A stretch of 64,000 nt of DNA, from NCBI RefSeq assembly GCF_019200975.1, contig NZ_JAHTMR010000006.1, positions 272,598 to 336,597 of the forward strand, in the 5' to 3' direction. The position numbers and the translations under genes were made by a program. This document shows positions 8,281-17,347 of the stretch, piece after piece. Every line of letters begins with the position of its first letter. Position 1 is the stretch's first letter. This stretch comes from Pseudomonas sp. PD9R (GTDB taxonomy: Bacteria > Pseudomonadota > Gammaproteobacteria > Pseudomonadales > Pseudomonadaceae). Under the pieces are notes generated by a model, which searched no databases, had not been told where the DNA came from, and saw only the letters and a program-made list of their open reading frames with translations.

Positions 8281-9500
8281 AATGTCGCCACTGCTCTGAG
8301 CCGCTGCAGCACACTTTTCTGGACCTCGGTTTTGCTCCACCCTCCAATTCGTACCTCAGCGAAGCGGAGTTGAGCGCACCAGAAATCTACTTTCCGCTCA
8401 AATTGAAAGTGTGCGAGCACTGCTGGCTGGTGCAGACCGAAGATTACGCTCAGGCAGACCTGTTTTTTTCCAAGGATTACGCCTACTTCTCGTCCACTTC
8501 GACCAGTTGGCTCGAACATGCGGCTGTTTATTCGAAGACCATGATCGAGCGATTGAGCCTCGGAGCTGACAGCTTTGTCATCGAAGTGGCTTCTAACGAC
8601 GGATACCTGCTGAAGAATTTTCTGGCTGCTGATATCCCATGCCTTGGGGTCGAGCCAACCGCTAGCACTGCCGCTGCTGCAGAGCAAATCGGTATTCCGG
8701 TATTGCGTGAATTCTTCGGTGAGGAGTTGGGCAAGCGACTGGCGAAAGAAGGGCGACAGGCTGATCTGATTGCCGGCAACAATGTTTTTGCCCATGTCCC
8801 GGATATCAATGACTTCACTCGTGGTCTGAAAGCAGCATTGAAACCAGGGGGAACCATTACCCTTGAATTTCCGCACCTCATGCGCCTGATCCAACACACC
8901 CAGTTCGACACCGTATACCACGAGCACTTTTCATATCTGTCGCTCTACACGGTAGACCGAATCTTTGCCCAGGCTGGTTTGCGGATCAGTGATGTGGAAG
9001 AGTTGTCGACACATGGAGGCAGCTTGCGCGTACATGGCTGTCATGTTGAGGATGGTCGCATTGACAGTCTCGGAGTCGCTCGTCTTCTTGATGCAGAGCT
9101 GAAATTCGGGCTGCGGAATCTCGAAATTTATCAAGCTTTTCAATTGCGGGCCGATGACGTCAAGAATGGATTGCTCAGCTTCCTGATCGAGCAGAAGCGC
9201 GCGGGCAAACAGGTCGTTGCGTATGGTGCTGCTGCCAAGGGCAATACGCTGTTGAATTATGCAGGCGTTAAACCGGATCTCTTGGCCTATGTGTGTGATG
9301 CAGCGCCGTCCAAGCAAGGTAAATACCTTCCCGGGAGCCATATCCCGGTCTACTCGCCGCAGAAGCTGAAAGAAACTAAACCCGACACCGTGGTGATTCT
9401 GCCCTGGAACATCGCCGACGAAGTGATCGGTCATCACGGCTACGTCAGAGAGTGGGGCGGACAGTTTGTCACCGCTGTTCCGGCACTGGAGGTCAAATGA
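8277..9500 (+). CDS. Sugar C-methyltransferase, zinc-domain class (NovU/TylCIII type)
   Basis: 407 residues in three parts. An N-terminal zinc-binding domain (MKCRHC ... KVCEHCW, residues 1-60) matches the Methyltransf_13 type. A SAM-binding core about 90-200 has IEVASNDGYLLKNF and HVPDINDFTRGLKAALKPGG. The C-terminal domain (about 260-407, VAYGAAAKGNTLLNYAG) is the Methyltransf_14 type that covers the active site. Proteins of this build add a methyl group to C3 of nucleotide-linked 4-keto-6-deoxy sugars. Placed between the epimerase and the aminotransferase, it predicts a 3-C-methyl branched CDP sugar. The position is inferred from the family. Confidence 0.88.
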   Translation: MKCRHCSEPLQHTFLDLGFAPPSNSYLSEAELSAPEIYFPLKLKVCEHCWLVQTEDYAQADLFFSKDYAYFSSTSTSWLEHAAVYSKTMIERLSLGADSFVIEVASNDGYLLKNFLAADIPCLGVEPTASTAAAAEQIGIPVLREFFGEELGKRLAKEGRQADLIAGNNVFAHVPDINDFTRGLKAALKPGGTITLEFPHLMRLIQHTQFDTVYHEHFSYLSLYTVDRIFAQAGLRISDVEELSTHGGSLRVHGCHVEDGRIDSLGVARLLDAELKFGLRNLEIYQAFQLRADDVKNGLLSFLIEQKRAGKQVVAYGAAAKGNTLLNYAGVKPDLLAYVCDAAPSKQGKYLPGSHIPVYSPQKLKETKPDTVVILPWNIADEVIGHHGYVREWGGQFVTAVPALEVK

Positions 9501-10597
9501 GCGAGCGGATTTTTTACACCAAGCCTTCGATAACCGAGCTAGAAGTCGAGTACGCCACTGACGCGGCAAGAAACGGTTGGGGCGATAAGTGCTACGAATA
9601 TATCGTGCGTTTCGAAAATGCATTCAAGGCCCATCTTGGCGTTGAGTATGCGATTGCCACTTCGAGTTGTACGGGGGCCCTGCACATGGGCATGGCTGCT
9701 TTGGGCATAGGGCCAGGTGATGAAGTGATCATGGCGGACACCAACTGGATCGCCACCGTTTCTCCTGTCGAGCACCTGGGCGCTACGCCGGTATTCGTCG
9801 ATATTCTTCCCGACACCTGGTGCCTTGATCCCGATCAGGTTGAGTCAGCTATCACCCCTAAAACCAAAGCCATCGTCGCGGTGCACTTGTACGGCAATCT
9901 CTGCGATATGGATCGTCTGCTGGAAATCGGCGAGCGTCATGGTATTCCCGTAATAGAGGATGCGGCCGAGGCAATTGGTTCTGAGTATCACGGCAAGCGT
10001 GCCGGTAGCATGGGGGCTTTTGGCAGTTTTTCTTTCCATGGCACCAAGACGTTGACGACGGGCGAAGGCGGCATGTTCGTTACTAACGACGCAGCCCTTT
10101 ACGAGAAAGTGCTGACGCTTTCAAACCATGGCAGGGCAAGGGGGCAGACTAAGCAATTCTGGCCGGACATGGTTGGTTTCAAATACAAGATGTCGAATAT
10201 TCAGGCTGCGATTGGTTGTGCGCAAACCGAACGCATTGACCAGTTGATCCGGCGAAAGCAGGAGATCATGGGCCTGTACCGAGAAGGGCTGAAATCCTAC
10301 TCGGGCATTGCGCTCAATGCGCAGCCTGAAGGAACGATCATTGGCGCGTGGATGCCAACAGTCGTTTTTGCAGAGCATACCGGGATGACCCGTGAGCGCT
10401 TGCAGCTGGCTTTTCAGGCGGCCAATATCGACGCTCGGGTATTTTTTCACCCGCTGTCCAGCTTACCGATGTTCGAGCCGCGGCCTGAGAATGTGAATGC
10501 CTATTCCATTCCGCTACGTGCGATGAATCTGCCGAGTTACCACGACCTGACCGCTGTTGAACTAGAGCGGGTGTGCTCGGTTTTTTCGACATTGTGA
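9497..10597 (+). CDS. DegT/DnrJ/EryC1/StrS-family sugar aminotransferase
   Basis: PLP-dependent aminotransferase of nucleotide-linked keto sugars, 366 residues from ATG 9497, which overlaps the previous stop by ATGA. The PLP lysine is K184 in FHGTKTLTTGEGGM. VIEDAAEAIGSEYHG carries the PLP-ring Asp, and ATSSCTGALHMG is the N-terminal cofactor region. FHGTKTLTTGEGG resembles perosamine-synthase type C4 aminotransferases more than the longer, iron-sulfur RfbH 3-dehydrase. It should convert the C4 ketone of the branched CDP sugar to an amine. A C3 role is less likely but possible. Confidence 0.9.
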   Translation: MSERIFYTKPSITELEVEYATDAARNGWGDKCYEYIVRFENAFKAHLGVEYAIATSSCTGALHMGMAALGIGPGDEVIMADTNWIATVSPVEHLGATPVFVDILPDTWCLDPDQVESAITPKTKAIVAVHLYGNLCDMDRLLEIGERHGIPVIEDAAEAIGSEYHGKRAGSMGAFGSFSFHGTKTLTTGEGGMFVTNDAALYEKVLTLSNHGRARGQTKQFWPDMVGFKYKMSNIQAAIGCAQTERIDQLIRRKQEIMGLYREGLKSYSGIALNAQPEGTIIGAWMPTVVFAEHTGMTRERLQLAFQAANIDARVFFHPLSSLPMFEPRPENVNAYSIPLRAMNLPSYHDLTAVELERVCSVFSTL

Positions 10598-11466
10598 TGG
10601 TAGACCCTGAGCCAGAGCGCACCATGAATAAATACTTGAGCCCAGAGCAGATTACCGAGTTTGAACGCAATGGCGTTTTGATAATTCGGAACTTTTATGA
10701 CGAGTGTGACATTGGGGCGGTTCAGCGTGGTATCCACGATGTCATTGGTCAGGTCATGCTCAAGTACGGAATTACCGACCAGAGAGGCGCTTATAACCCG
10801 TTGAAATTCGATAGCGGTTATCTGGACCTGATCAAAATAAATCGCTCCTGGGGCGGAGAGATCTATGATGCGGTGAAACAAATCCCTGCGTTCATGCGAC
10901 TGGTCGCGCATCCTCGGCACGAGTCGTTATTTTCGGAATTGAGACAGGGGGCTATTCCAGGCATTGCGGCGGGTGGGTACGGTATTCGTATCGATTGCCC
11001 ATTCGAAGACAAATACCGTGCGATGTGGCATCAGGAATACCCGGCTCAGCTGCGAAGTGTAGATGGCCTGGTTTTCTGGAGCCCACTACTGGATTTGACC
11101 GAAGCGATGGGGCCGGTCGTATTCTGCCCTGAGTCTCACAAGCTGGGACCGTTGCCCGTTTACAGTGCTGATCCTGACGGCGCAGGGCGTTCCGGTGCGT
11201 ACGCGTTGATGATTAAAGACGAGCAACAGTACCTGGAAAAGTACAGTAAAATTGCGCCACTGACTTCACCTGGTGATTTGGTCATCATCGATTTCATGCT
11301 CTTGCATTGCTCTGGTTATAACAAGAGCGATCGGGCCCGTTGGTCTATGCAATTCAGATACTTCAATTTTGCAGATCCTGTAGGCCGTTCACACGGTTGG
11401 AAAGGGTCCTATGCAGCTGGCGTTGATTTTCGCGCCGTACATCCAGAATTATTTCACGCGGAGTAA
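10597..11466 (+). CDS. Phytanoyl-CoA dioxygenase (PhyH) family protein
   Basis: About 289 residues. A double-stranded beta-helix Fe(II)/2-oxoglutarate oxygenase is suggested by the N-terminal YLSPEQITEFERNGVLIIRNF, the metal motif WHQEYP, and the distal LLHCSGYNKSDRARWSMQFRY with the second His and the 2-oxoglutarate Arg. The first metal motif is His-x-Glu, where most of the family have His-x-Asp. The substrate is unknown; hydroxylation of the amino sugar or of its acyl group is a guess from context. ATG 10597 overlaps the previous stop; ATG 10624 (MNKYLSPEQ) is an equally reasonable start. Confidence 0.8.
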   Translation: MVDPEPERTMNKYLSPEQITEFERNGVLIIRNFYDECDIGAVQRGIHDVIGQVMLKYGITDQRGAYNPLKFDSGYLDLIKINRSWGGEIYDAVKQIPAFMRLVAHPRHESLFSELRQGAIPGIAAGGYGIRIDCPFEDKYRAMWHQEYPAQLRSVDGLVFWSPLLDLTEAMGPVVFCPESHKLGPLPVYSADPDGAGRSGAYALMIKDEQQYLEKYSKIAPLTSPGDLVIIDFMLLHCSGYNKSDRARWSMQFRYFNFADPVGRSHGWKGSYAAGVDFRAVHPELFHAE

Positions 11467-11469
11467 AAA

Positions 11470-12624
11470 ATGATGCACTGCAATGTTTGTCTCACTGAAA
11501 TCGAGAAGCCTGTCTATACGGCTAACTCGAATCAGTCCCTGACTTCGCTGTGTGAGCTTCGCGATGGACAAGTCAATGTTTGGTCGTGCCCGGTGTGCTC
11601 GCATCTGCGTAGCGAGGCGTTCGCCGATACTGTTGCTTATTACGAGTCCGATTACAAAATTCTTCTGAGTGACGAAGAAGAGGATCAGATTTACGAGGTA
11701 AAAGCAGGTGAAATTGTCTATCGGACGGATCATCAGATAACAACCTTGCTGAGCAAATTGAATTTGCCCGCTGGCGCTACAGTTTTGGATTATGGCTGTG
11801 CCAAGGCCTCTACACTCAAGAAGTTGAGTGGGGTACGTACTGATTTGAATATTCATTTATTCGATGTCAGTTCGATGTACAAAGAATATTGGAATAAATT
11901 CGTCAGTGCCGATAAGTACGCGATTCACACAACACCTGAATCCTGGGCATCCAACTTTGACGTCCTGACCTCCTTCTTCGCCCTCGAGCATATCCCTGAG
12001 CCGATCGATACAGTAAAGAAAGTTCATGCATTGCTTAAGGACAATGGAGTGTTTTATGGCATTGTCCCTGATACCTTCGGCAACGTTGCGGACTTTGTAG
12101 TGATTGACCATGTCAACCACTTCACGGCTCCTTCGCTAGCCTACCTGCTTGATGCTGCTGGCTTCACTGATATTCAGATCGATGATGCTGCACACCGCGG
12201 GGCCCTTGTCTTTACGGCTCGTAAAGGTCCCCAGAACTCAGCCAGACTCAACATAGCCGAAACCCTTGTGCGATCAGAAGAATTGGCTCGTTATTGGGAG
12301 GCTGTTAATCAGCGTATCTCCCAAACATCACAAGCCAATGCAGGTGTAACCAAGGCTATTTACGGCTCGGGCTTCTATGGCGCCTATATCGCCAGTGCAA
12401 TGAGTGACTTTGATAGCGTTACCTGCTTTTTGGACGCTAGCCCTTTCCAGCAGGGAAAAGAGCTGTTCGGTAAGCCGATTCTTTCTCCGCAGTCGCTTCC
12501 GGAAGACGTGAAGGTACTTTACGTTGGCTTGAATCCCAGCATTGCTCGCGCCGTCATGAATGACATGCGCTGGCTGCAGGATCGAGACATCTCTCTGGTC
12601 TTCCTTGATGAGCAACATGCATGA
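11470..12624 (+). CDS. Class I SAM-dependent methyltransferase with zinc-type N-terminus and C-methyltransferase-like C-terminus
   Basis: 384 residues. It begins with a Cys pair (CNVC ... CPVC at about residues 4-42) that looks like a small zinc domain. A SAM-binding domain at about 95-225 has VLDYGCAKASTLKKL and LTSFFALEHIPEPIDTV. A C-terminal segment about 290-384 (KAIYGSGFYGAYIASAM, FLDASPFQQGKELFG) resembles the C-terminal domain of sugar C-methyltransferases. It is a distant relative of the gene at 8277, with a different metal motif. The substrate may be the same sugar or its N-acyl group. GGAG at 11460 is a good ribosome site for ATG 11470. Confidence 0.75.
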   Translation: MMHCNVCLTEIEKPVYTANSNQSLTSLCELRDGQVNVWSCPVCSHLRSEAFADTVAYYESDYKILLSDEEEDQIYEVKAGEIVYRTDHQITTLLSKLNLPAGATVLDYGCAKASTLKKLSGVRTDLNIHLFDVSSMYKEYWNKFVSADKYAIHTTPESWASNFDVLTSFFALEHIPEPIDTVKKVHALLKDNGVFYGIVPDTFGNVADFVVIDHVNHFTAPSLAYLLDAAGFTDIQIDDAAHRGALVFTARKGPQNSARLNIAETLVRSEELARYWEAVNQRISQTSQANAGVTKAIYGSGFYGAYIASAMSDFDSVTCFLDASPFQQGKELFGKPILSPQSLPEDVKVLYVGLNPSIARAVMNDMRWLQDRDISLVFLDEQHA

Positions 12625-13133
12625 TCACAGGGAAAAACGTCCTTCTACGTAGCTGGAACGAGGGCGACCTTGCGCTACTCCGGAGCATGCGCAACGACGT
12701 TTCTTTGCAAGCGCAGTTGTTGGCCCGCCCGCGGGGCAGCGATGAAAACCAGGTACGTGAATGGCTGAAAGGATTTTCGGGGGCTTCCGATAGTTTCATT
12801 TTTATTCTGGCGGACCCTGCCGACGATACGGCCTTGGGGTTTTTACAGTTTAAAAACACCGATTTTGTCAGTCGTAATACAGAGCTGGGTATTTGCTTGG
12901 CTTCCAGTGCCCAAGGGCGTGGTATTGGCAGTGAGGTGCTTGCTTTGGCCAGCGCCTATATGCGTGACACTTGGGGGCTTGGGAAAATCTGGCTGAAAGT
13001 TAGAGGCGACAATGCCGCAGCAATAAAGTGTTATGAAAAAGCTGGCTTTGCACACTGTGGAATGCTCTCGAATCACGTGTTCATTTCAGGGGCTTGGCAT
13101 GATGTGGTGCTTATGGAGCTCTTTTTGAGTTAA
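12621..13133 (+). CDS. GNAT-family N-acetyltransferase, probably for an amino sugar
   Basis: 170 residues with the GNAT pattern: MRNDVSLQAQLL near residue 26, beta strands TELGICLASSAQGRGIGSEV with the acetyl-CoA pyrophosphate loop (QGRGIGS), and NAAAIKCYEKAGFAHCGML near the end. Its size and order are those of nucleotide-amino-sugar acetyltransferases such as PseH. Directly downstream of a sugar aminotransferase block, acylation of the new 4-amino group is the likely job. It overlaps the preceding methyltransferase by ATGA. Confidence 0.82.
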   Translation: MITGKNVLLRSWNEGDLALLRSMRNDVSLQAQLLARPRGSDENQVREWLKGFSGASDSFIFILADPADDTALGFLQFKNTDFVSRNTELGICLASSAQGRGIGSEVLALASAYMRDTWGLGKIWLKVRGDNAAAIKCYEKAGFAHCGMLSNHVFISGAWHDVVLMELFLS

Positions 13134-13140
13134 GTGAATT

Positions 13141-13863
13141 ATGAACATCGTCATTTCACAATCGATGCTTTTTCCATGGGTAGGTCTCTTGGAACAAGTT
13201 CGCCTGGCGGACGTTTTTGTTCATTACGATGACGTGCAGTTTTCCAAAGGCAGCTTTGTCAACCGGGTACAAATAAAGACACCCCAAGGTATACGATGGA
13301 TGACGGTCCCTTTAGTGGACCTTCATTTAGGTCAAAAGATAAATGAAGTTCAGGTGCCTCCGACTTCGAAATGGCGAGACACACATATAGCGTTGCTGGA
13401 AAACAGCTTTGCAAACGCTCCATTTCGTCAGGATGCCCTTGAGCTCGTTGCAAATGTTTATGCTGGCGATTATGCAGATGTCGGAGCACTGGCTCGTGCG
13501 TCGTTGATGGCGCTGGTCGAGTATTTTGGCTTGGATGTTAACTGTCGTTTTATCGATGTGCAGTCCTTGGATATTCCGGGAAGTAGCAGTGATCGTGTCC
13601 TTTCAGTGGTAAAGCGTCTGGAAGGGGACAAATACATCACTGGTCATGGCGCCGGACGCTACCTCGATCATGAGCTGTTCGAGCGTTCGGGCGTTGCCGT
13701 CGAATATATGGCTTATAACTGCATGCCCTACCCCCAAGCGCATGGCGATTTTACGCCCTATGTTTCCGCCCTGGATCTGGTGGCGAACTGTGGCAAGCTC
13801 GGGCTTGAGTCAATAAATTCTGGAACTACAGATTGGAGAAGCTTTAAAAATGAATCCGCATGA
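13141..13863 (+). CDS. WbqC-family protein
   Basis: 240 residues starting MNIVISQSMLFPWVGLLEQV, then YDDVQFSKGSFVNRVQIKTPQG and GKLGLESINSGTTDWRSFK near the end. These are the hallmarks of the WbqC-like family found in O-antigen and flagellin-glycan loci. The biochemical role of the family is not settled; its members keep company with amino-sugar acylation genes. The 3' end overlaps the next gene by 14 bases, which suggests coupled translation and a shared task. Confidence 0.85.
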   Translation: MNIVISQSMLFPWVGLLEQVRLADVFVHYDDVQFSKGSFVNRVQIKTPQGIRWMTVPLVDLHLGQKINEVQVPPTSKWRDTHIALLENSFANAPFRQDALELVANVYAGDYADVGALARASLMALVEYFGLDVNCRFIDVQSLDIPGSSSDRVLSVVKRLEGDKYITGHGAGRYLDHELFERSGVAVEYMAYNCMPYPQAHGDFTPYVSALDLVANCGKLGLESINSGTTDWRSFKNESA

Positions 13864-14629
13864 TCAGTTTCGTCAGGAAGTCGCAGAAAACATTGAAGCG
13901 CTGGGCGCTGATACCGATCTGCAAGCGCTGTCCCGTGTTTGGGTGCGTGAAATCAGCCGGCACAAGTGGGCCTATAATTTTTCCTGGTTCGGTCGTCCGG
14001 CGATTCAGTTTCCTAATGATACCTGGGCAATGCAGGAGTTGATCTGGGATATCAAACCGGATTTGATCATAGAGACTGGCATCGCTCATGGCGGGTCATT
14101 GATTTTTAGCGCCTCGATGCTGGCGATGCTCGACTATTGCGAAGCTGTTGAACAAGGTAAAACCCTTGATCCACAGGCTAGTAAGCGTCGTGTGCTGGGT
14201 ATTGATATCGATATTCGTCAGCATAACCATGATGCGATTAAAGCTCACCCCATGTCGCATATGATTGAAATGGTTCAGGGGTCGAGTATCGATACTGATA
14301 CGATTTCAAAAGTCCGTGAATATGCTAAAGGTTACAAGCGTATCTTGGTCTGCCTAGATTCGAACCATACACATGACCATGTTCTCGCAGAACTCGAGGC
14401 TTATGCTGATCTGGTTAGCGTAGGAAGTTACTGCGTGGTATTTGATACCTTGATCGAAGACATGCCTGTAGATTTGATTCAGGAGCGCCCATGGGGTCCA
14501 GGGAACAGCCCTAAAAGCGCTGTTAAGGAATACTTGAAGACGCATGCTGAATTTGAAATCGACAAGAAAATAGATCATAAGCTTCAGATAAGCGTGGCAC
14601 CTGATGGCTTTTTGAAGCGAGTTAAATAA
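13850..14629 (+). CDS. CmcI-like (cephalosporin hydroxylase family) protein
   Basis: 259 residues. TWAMQELIWDIKPDLIIETGIAHGGS contains the SAM-type glycine loop ETGIAHGGS (about residues 72-80), and ILVCLDSNHTHDHVLAEL is the family's metal-site segment. The family is named after CmcI, which takes part in C7 methoxylation of cephamycin, but most members are SAM-dependent O-methyltransferase-like proteins in polysaccharide loci. O-methylation of the sugar or its acyl group is therefore likelier than hydroxylation. It starts inside wbqC. Confidence 0.82.
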   Translation: MNPHDQFRQEVAENIEALGADTDLQALSRVWVREISRHKWAYNFSWFGRPAIQFPNDTWAMQELIWDIKPDLIIETGIAHGGSLIFSASMLAMLDYCEAVEQGKTLDPQASKRRVLGIDIDIRQHNHDAIKAHPMSHMIEMVQGSSIDTDTISKVREYAKGYKRILVCLDSNHTHDHVLAELEAYADLVSVGSYCVVFDTLIEDMPVDLIQERPWGPGNSPKSAVKEYLKTHAEFEIDKKIDHKLQISVAPDGFLKRVK

Positions 14630-14644
14630 GCGCGTGGTCTCGTT

Positions 14645-16141
14645 ATGATGCGCAGTAATATAATTTCAAATTTTTTGGGTCAGGGCTGGTCAGCGCTTAT
14701 TAGTCTTGCCTTTGTTCCTATCTATATAAAATATTTGGGGATTGAGTCCTACGGACTTATTGGATTGTTTACTGCGCTTCAGGCATGGCTGACCATCTTG
14801 GATATGGGGATGGCGCCCACTCTTAGTCGCGAGATGGCCAGGCATACGGGAGGGGCTCATTCTGCGAAGTCAATATGGGATTTGCTACGAAGTATTGAAT
14901 TTTTGGTGTGCATATTCGCTGTAATTATAATTTGTTCAGCATGGGGTGTTTCTGGTTGGTTGGCAGAAGGTTGGCTAAAAGTTGATACTTTGCCCCTTCA
15001 AGATGTTTCTCAATCTCTCTTTATAATGGGCGTTGTCGCATCGTTAAGACTTATTGAAAATGTATATCGTAGTAGCCTTGTCGGACTACAACAGCAAGTG
15101 GTTGTTAATTTGGTTGGGGCTGCAATGGCTACTCTAAGAAGTGGTGGTGCTGTCCTGGTTTTGATTTGGGTGCAGTCGGATATTCGCGCCTTTTTTATAT
15201 GGCAGGGCGTCGCCTCTATTTTAACTGTGTTGATTTTGTCTTTTCTTGTCTATAAGAAGCTACCTTCTATATCGGCAACTGCACAGTTTTCAGTTGAGTC
15301 TTTGCGGCAGGTCGGAAGTTTTGCCGTTGGTATGATGCTGACTACTTTTTTTGCGTTACTTTTGACACAGGCTGACAAAATTATTTTGTCAAAGATTCTT
15401 TCATTGTCTGAGTTCGGCAGCTACACCTTTGCGGCATTAATATCCAGTGGTTTGTTTATGTTTGTCATGCCTATAACGCAGGCTTTCTTTCCGCGGTTTT
15501 CGGAGTTGTATGCACAAAAAGATATCAGCAATTTATCTAAGTCTTTTCACCAAGGTGCGCAGTTAGTAACTGTATTGCTGGTAGCTCTAGCAAGTACTTT
15601 GATTTTCTTTGGCGTCCAGATAATAACCCTTTGGACTCAAAATCCCCAGCTTGCGGAGAAATCCGCTCCTTTGGTTTCTATCTTGGCTATGGGGTCATTG
15701 TTGAATGGCTTGCTGTGGATCCCTTATCAGGCTCAATTAGCTCATGGTTGGACCAGTTTGGGGGTCAGAGTCAATGCAGTGGCCGCGCTTTTTGTTGTTC
15801 CTGCTATTATTGTTGTTGCACCTGTCTACGGGGGAATCGGTGCTGCATATGTTTGGCTCGTACTCAATATAGGCTACATTGCCATTGGGATGAGCTTCAT
15901 GTTTCGGCGAATTCTCACGGAAGAAAAATGGCGTTGGTTTTTTGAAGATGTATGTATCCCAGCGGCAGTTGGTTTTGGTTTTGTTTGGTTGGCCTCTCTT
16001 ATTGATATTGATGGGGTAGGAGGTGTTGGACGTATTTTCTTTATAGTTGGGGTTTGCGGTGGTGCAGTTGTAGCGTGCTCATTGGCGGCACCATTGGTTA
16101 GACGCTATATTGTAAAGTCAGTCGCTTTGATTTTTAACTAG
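14645..16141 (+). CDS. wzx: Wzx-type O-unit flippase
   Basis: 498 residues, almost all hydrophobic, with about 12-14 membrane helices. It begins MMRSNIISNFLGQGWSALI and carries the polysaccharide-biosynthesis features YIKYLGIESYGLIGLFTALQAWL and DKIILSKILSLSEFGSYTFA. It should flip undecaprenyl-linked repeat units across the inner membrane. It is markedly AT-rich compared with the host genes, a common sign of transferred Wzx genes. A second Wzx-like region is found in the large protein at 22182. Confidence 0.88.
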   Translation: MMRSNIISNFLGQGWSALISLAFVPIYIKYLGIESYGLIGLFTALQAWLTILDMGMAPTLSREMARHTGGAHSAKSIWDLLRSIEFLVCIFAVIIICSAWGVSGWLAEGWLKVDTLPLQDVSQSLFIMGVVASLRLIENVYRSSLVGLQQQVVVNLVGAAMATLRSGGAVLVLIWVQSDIRAFFIWQGVASILTVLILSFLVYKKLPSISATAQFSVESLRQVGSFAVGMMLTTFFALLLTQADKIILSKILSLSEFGSYTFAALISSGLFMFVMPITQAFFPRFSELYAQKDISNLSKSFHQGAQLVTVLLVALASTLIFFGVQIITLWTQNPQLAEKSAPLVSILAMGSLLNGLLWIPYQAQLAHGWTSLGVRVNAVAALFVVPAIIVVAPVYGGIGAAYVWLVLNIGYIAIGMSFMFRRILTEEKWRWFFEDVCIPAAVGFGFVWLASLIDIDGVGGVGRIFFIVGVCGGAVVACSLAAPLVRRYIVKSVALIFN

Positions 16142-16175
16142 TTTGTATGTTTTATTGTTTAGCGGTGGTTTTATT

Positions 16176-17285
16176 ATGTCGGTGAAATTGTCTTTGATAG
16201 TGCCTACGCGAGAGCGGGTTGAGACATTGGCTTATACGTTGAAGTCAATTTTGAGCCAGGCTGTCGATGATGTTGAAATAATTGTTAGTGATAATGTCAG
16301 TGAGGATGGTACCAAGGAGCTTGTTGAGTCCTTGGGTGGTGGGCGTATTCGTTATATTAACCCTGGCGTACGTCTGGCTATGACTGAACACTGGGAGTTT
16401 GCAGTCGGACATGCTTTGGGTGAGTATGTATGCATTATTGGCGATGATGATGCTGTAAGTAAGGGAGGGGTTAGATGTTTGTTGGATGAGATTTCAAAAT
16501 CTGCCGCTCCTGTGTATAGTTGGCCAACACATGTTTATATTTGGCCTATTGGTGATCAGCCACCAAGAATTGAATTGTCACCACTCGGTGCTGTGAAAGA
16601 GTTGGATTTGCATCGGTTGGTGAAATTTGCATTGAAATGGGGGCTTTGTAATTACTTGCCTTTACCTCATTTGTATCATTCCGCTGTTCGGCGGGATGTT
16701 CTTGAGGCGATCAAGAGTGCCACTGGTAGTTATTTTAAGACAACAGCGCCTGATGTATACATGTCTTACGCTATTCCTGTCTTTTCTCCGGTTTCAATTG
16801 ATCTTGGTGTACCGGTTACAATAAGCGGGCACTCATCCAAGTCTAACGCTGGATCTGTTTTACTGAAAGGAGTCGGATCTGGTCCATTGAATGCGTTTAT
16901 GAAAGAATGCGATGGTTACCAGGTTCATGAAGGTCTTCCGAAGGATATAAGTCAAAAAATTACTTTGCTTCTTGATGTTGTTTTTGTTGCAAAGGATAGC
17001 TTTCCTGATTTTTATCGCGATATTAAGCTCAATCATAACGGTATGTGGGCGTTTATCGAAAGTGTAATGTATGGAAAGTATGGCTTCCGAGTGTTGGCGA
17101 ACTGGAAGTCAATTCGCCGTGTCTGTGATGTGAGTCTATTTGGCTATTTTTATTACGCTAGCGCTTTCGCGTTTAATAAATTCAGGTCAAAGTGGCGATC
17201 GAAATCGCAGCCTCAGATACAGAATAGTACTGTTGTTCCTAATGATATATTTGCTTTCTCGCAGCAGTGTGAAGAGTTACATTGA
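16176..17285 (+). CDS. Glycosyltransferase family 2
   Basis: 369 residues from ATG 16176 (MSVKLSLIVPTRERVETLAY); a TTG at 16143 would add a weak N-terminal tail. The GT-A fold is clear: LSLIVPTRERVETL, VEIIVSDNVSEDGTKELVE and the metal-binding GDDDAV (YVCIIGDDDAVSKGG) near residue 92. It is probably a membrane-associated cytoplasmic enzyme adding one sugar to the lipid-linked unit; donor and linkage are unknown. The gene is AT-rich like wzx next to it. Confidence 0.87.
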   Translation: MSVKLSLIVPTRERVETLAYTLKSILSQAVDDVEIIVSDNVSEDGTKELVESLGGGRIRYINPGVRLAMTEHWEFAVGHALGEYVCIIGDDDAVSKGGVRCLLDEISKSAAPVYSWPTHVYIWPIGDQPPRIELSPLGAVKELDLHRLVKFALKWGLCNYLPLPHLYHSAVRRDVLEAIKSATGSYFKTTAPDVYMSYAIPVFSPVSIDLGVPVTISGHSSKSNAGSVLLKGVGSGPLNAFMKECDGYQVHEGLPKDISQKITLLLDVVFVAKDSFPDFYRDIKLNHNGMWAFIESVMYGKYGFRVLANWKSIRRVCDVSLFGYFYYASAFAFNKFRSKWRSKSQPQIQNSTVVPNDIFAFSQQCEELH

Positions 17286-17347
17286 TTCTAGTTGCATTCC
17301 TGTTTTTATATTGGTGCGACGCGCGATACGTTTTTGGGGGAGCCTAA

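Noticed and set aside
9452..9497. Upstream extension of the aminotransferase gene to 9452
   Set aside because: It would overlap the C-methyltransferase by 49 bases; ATG 9497 gives a normal family start and an ATGA overlap.
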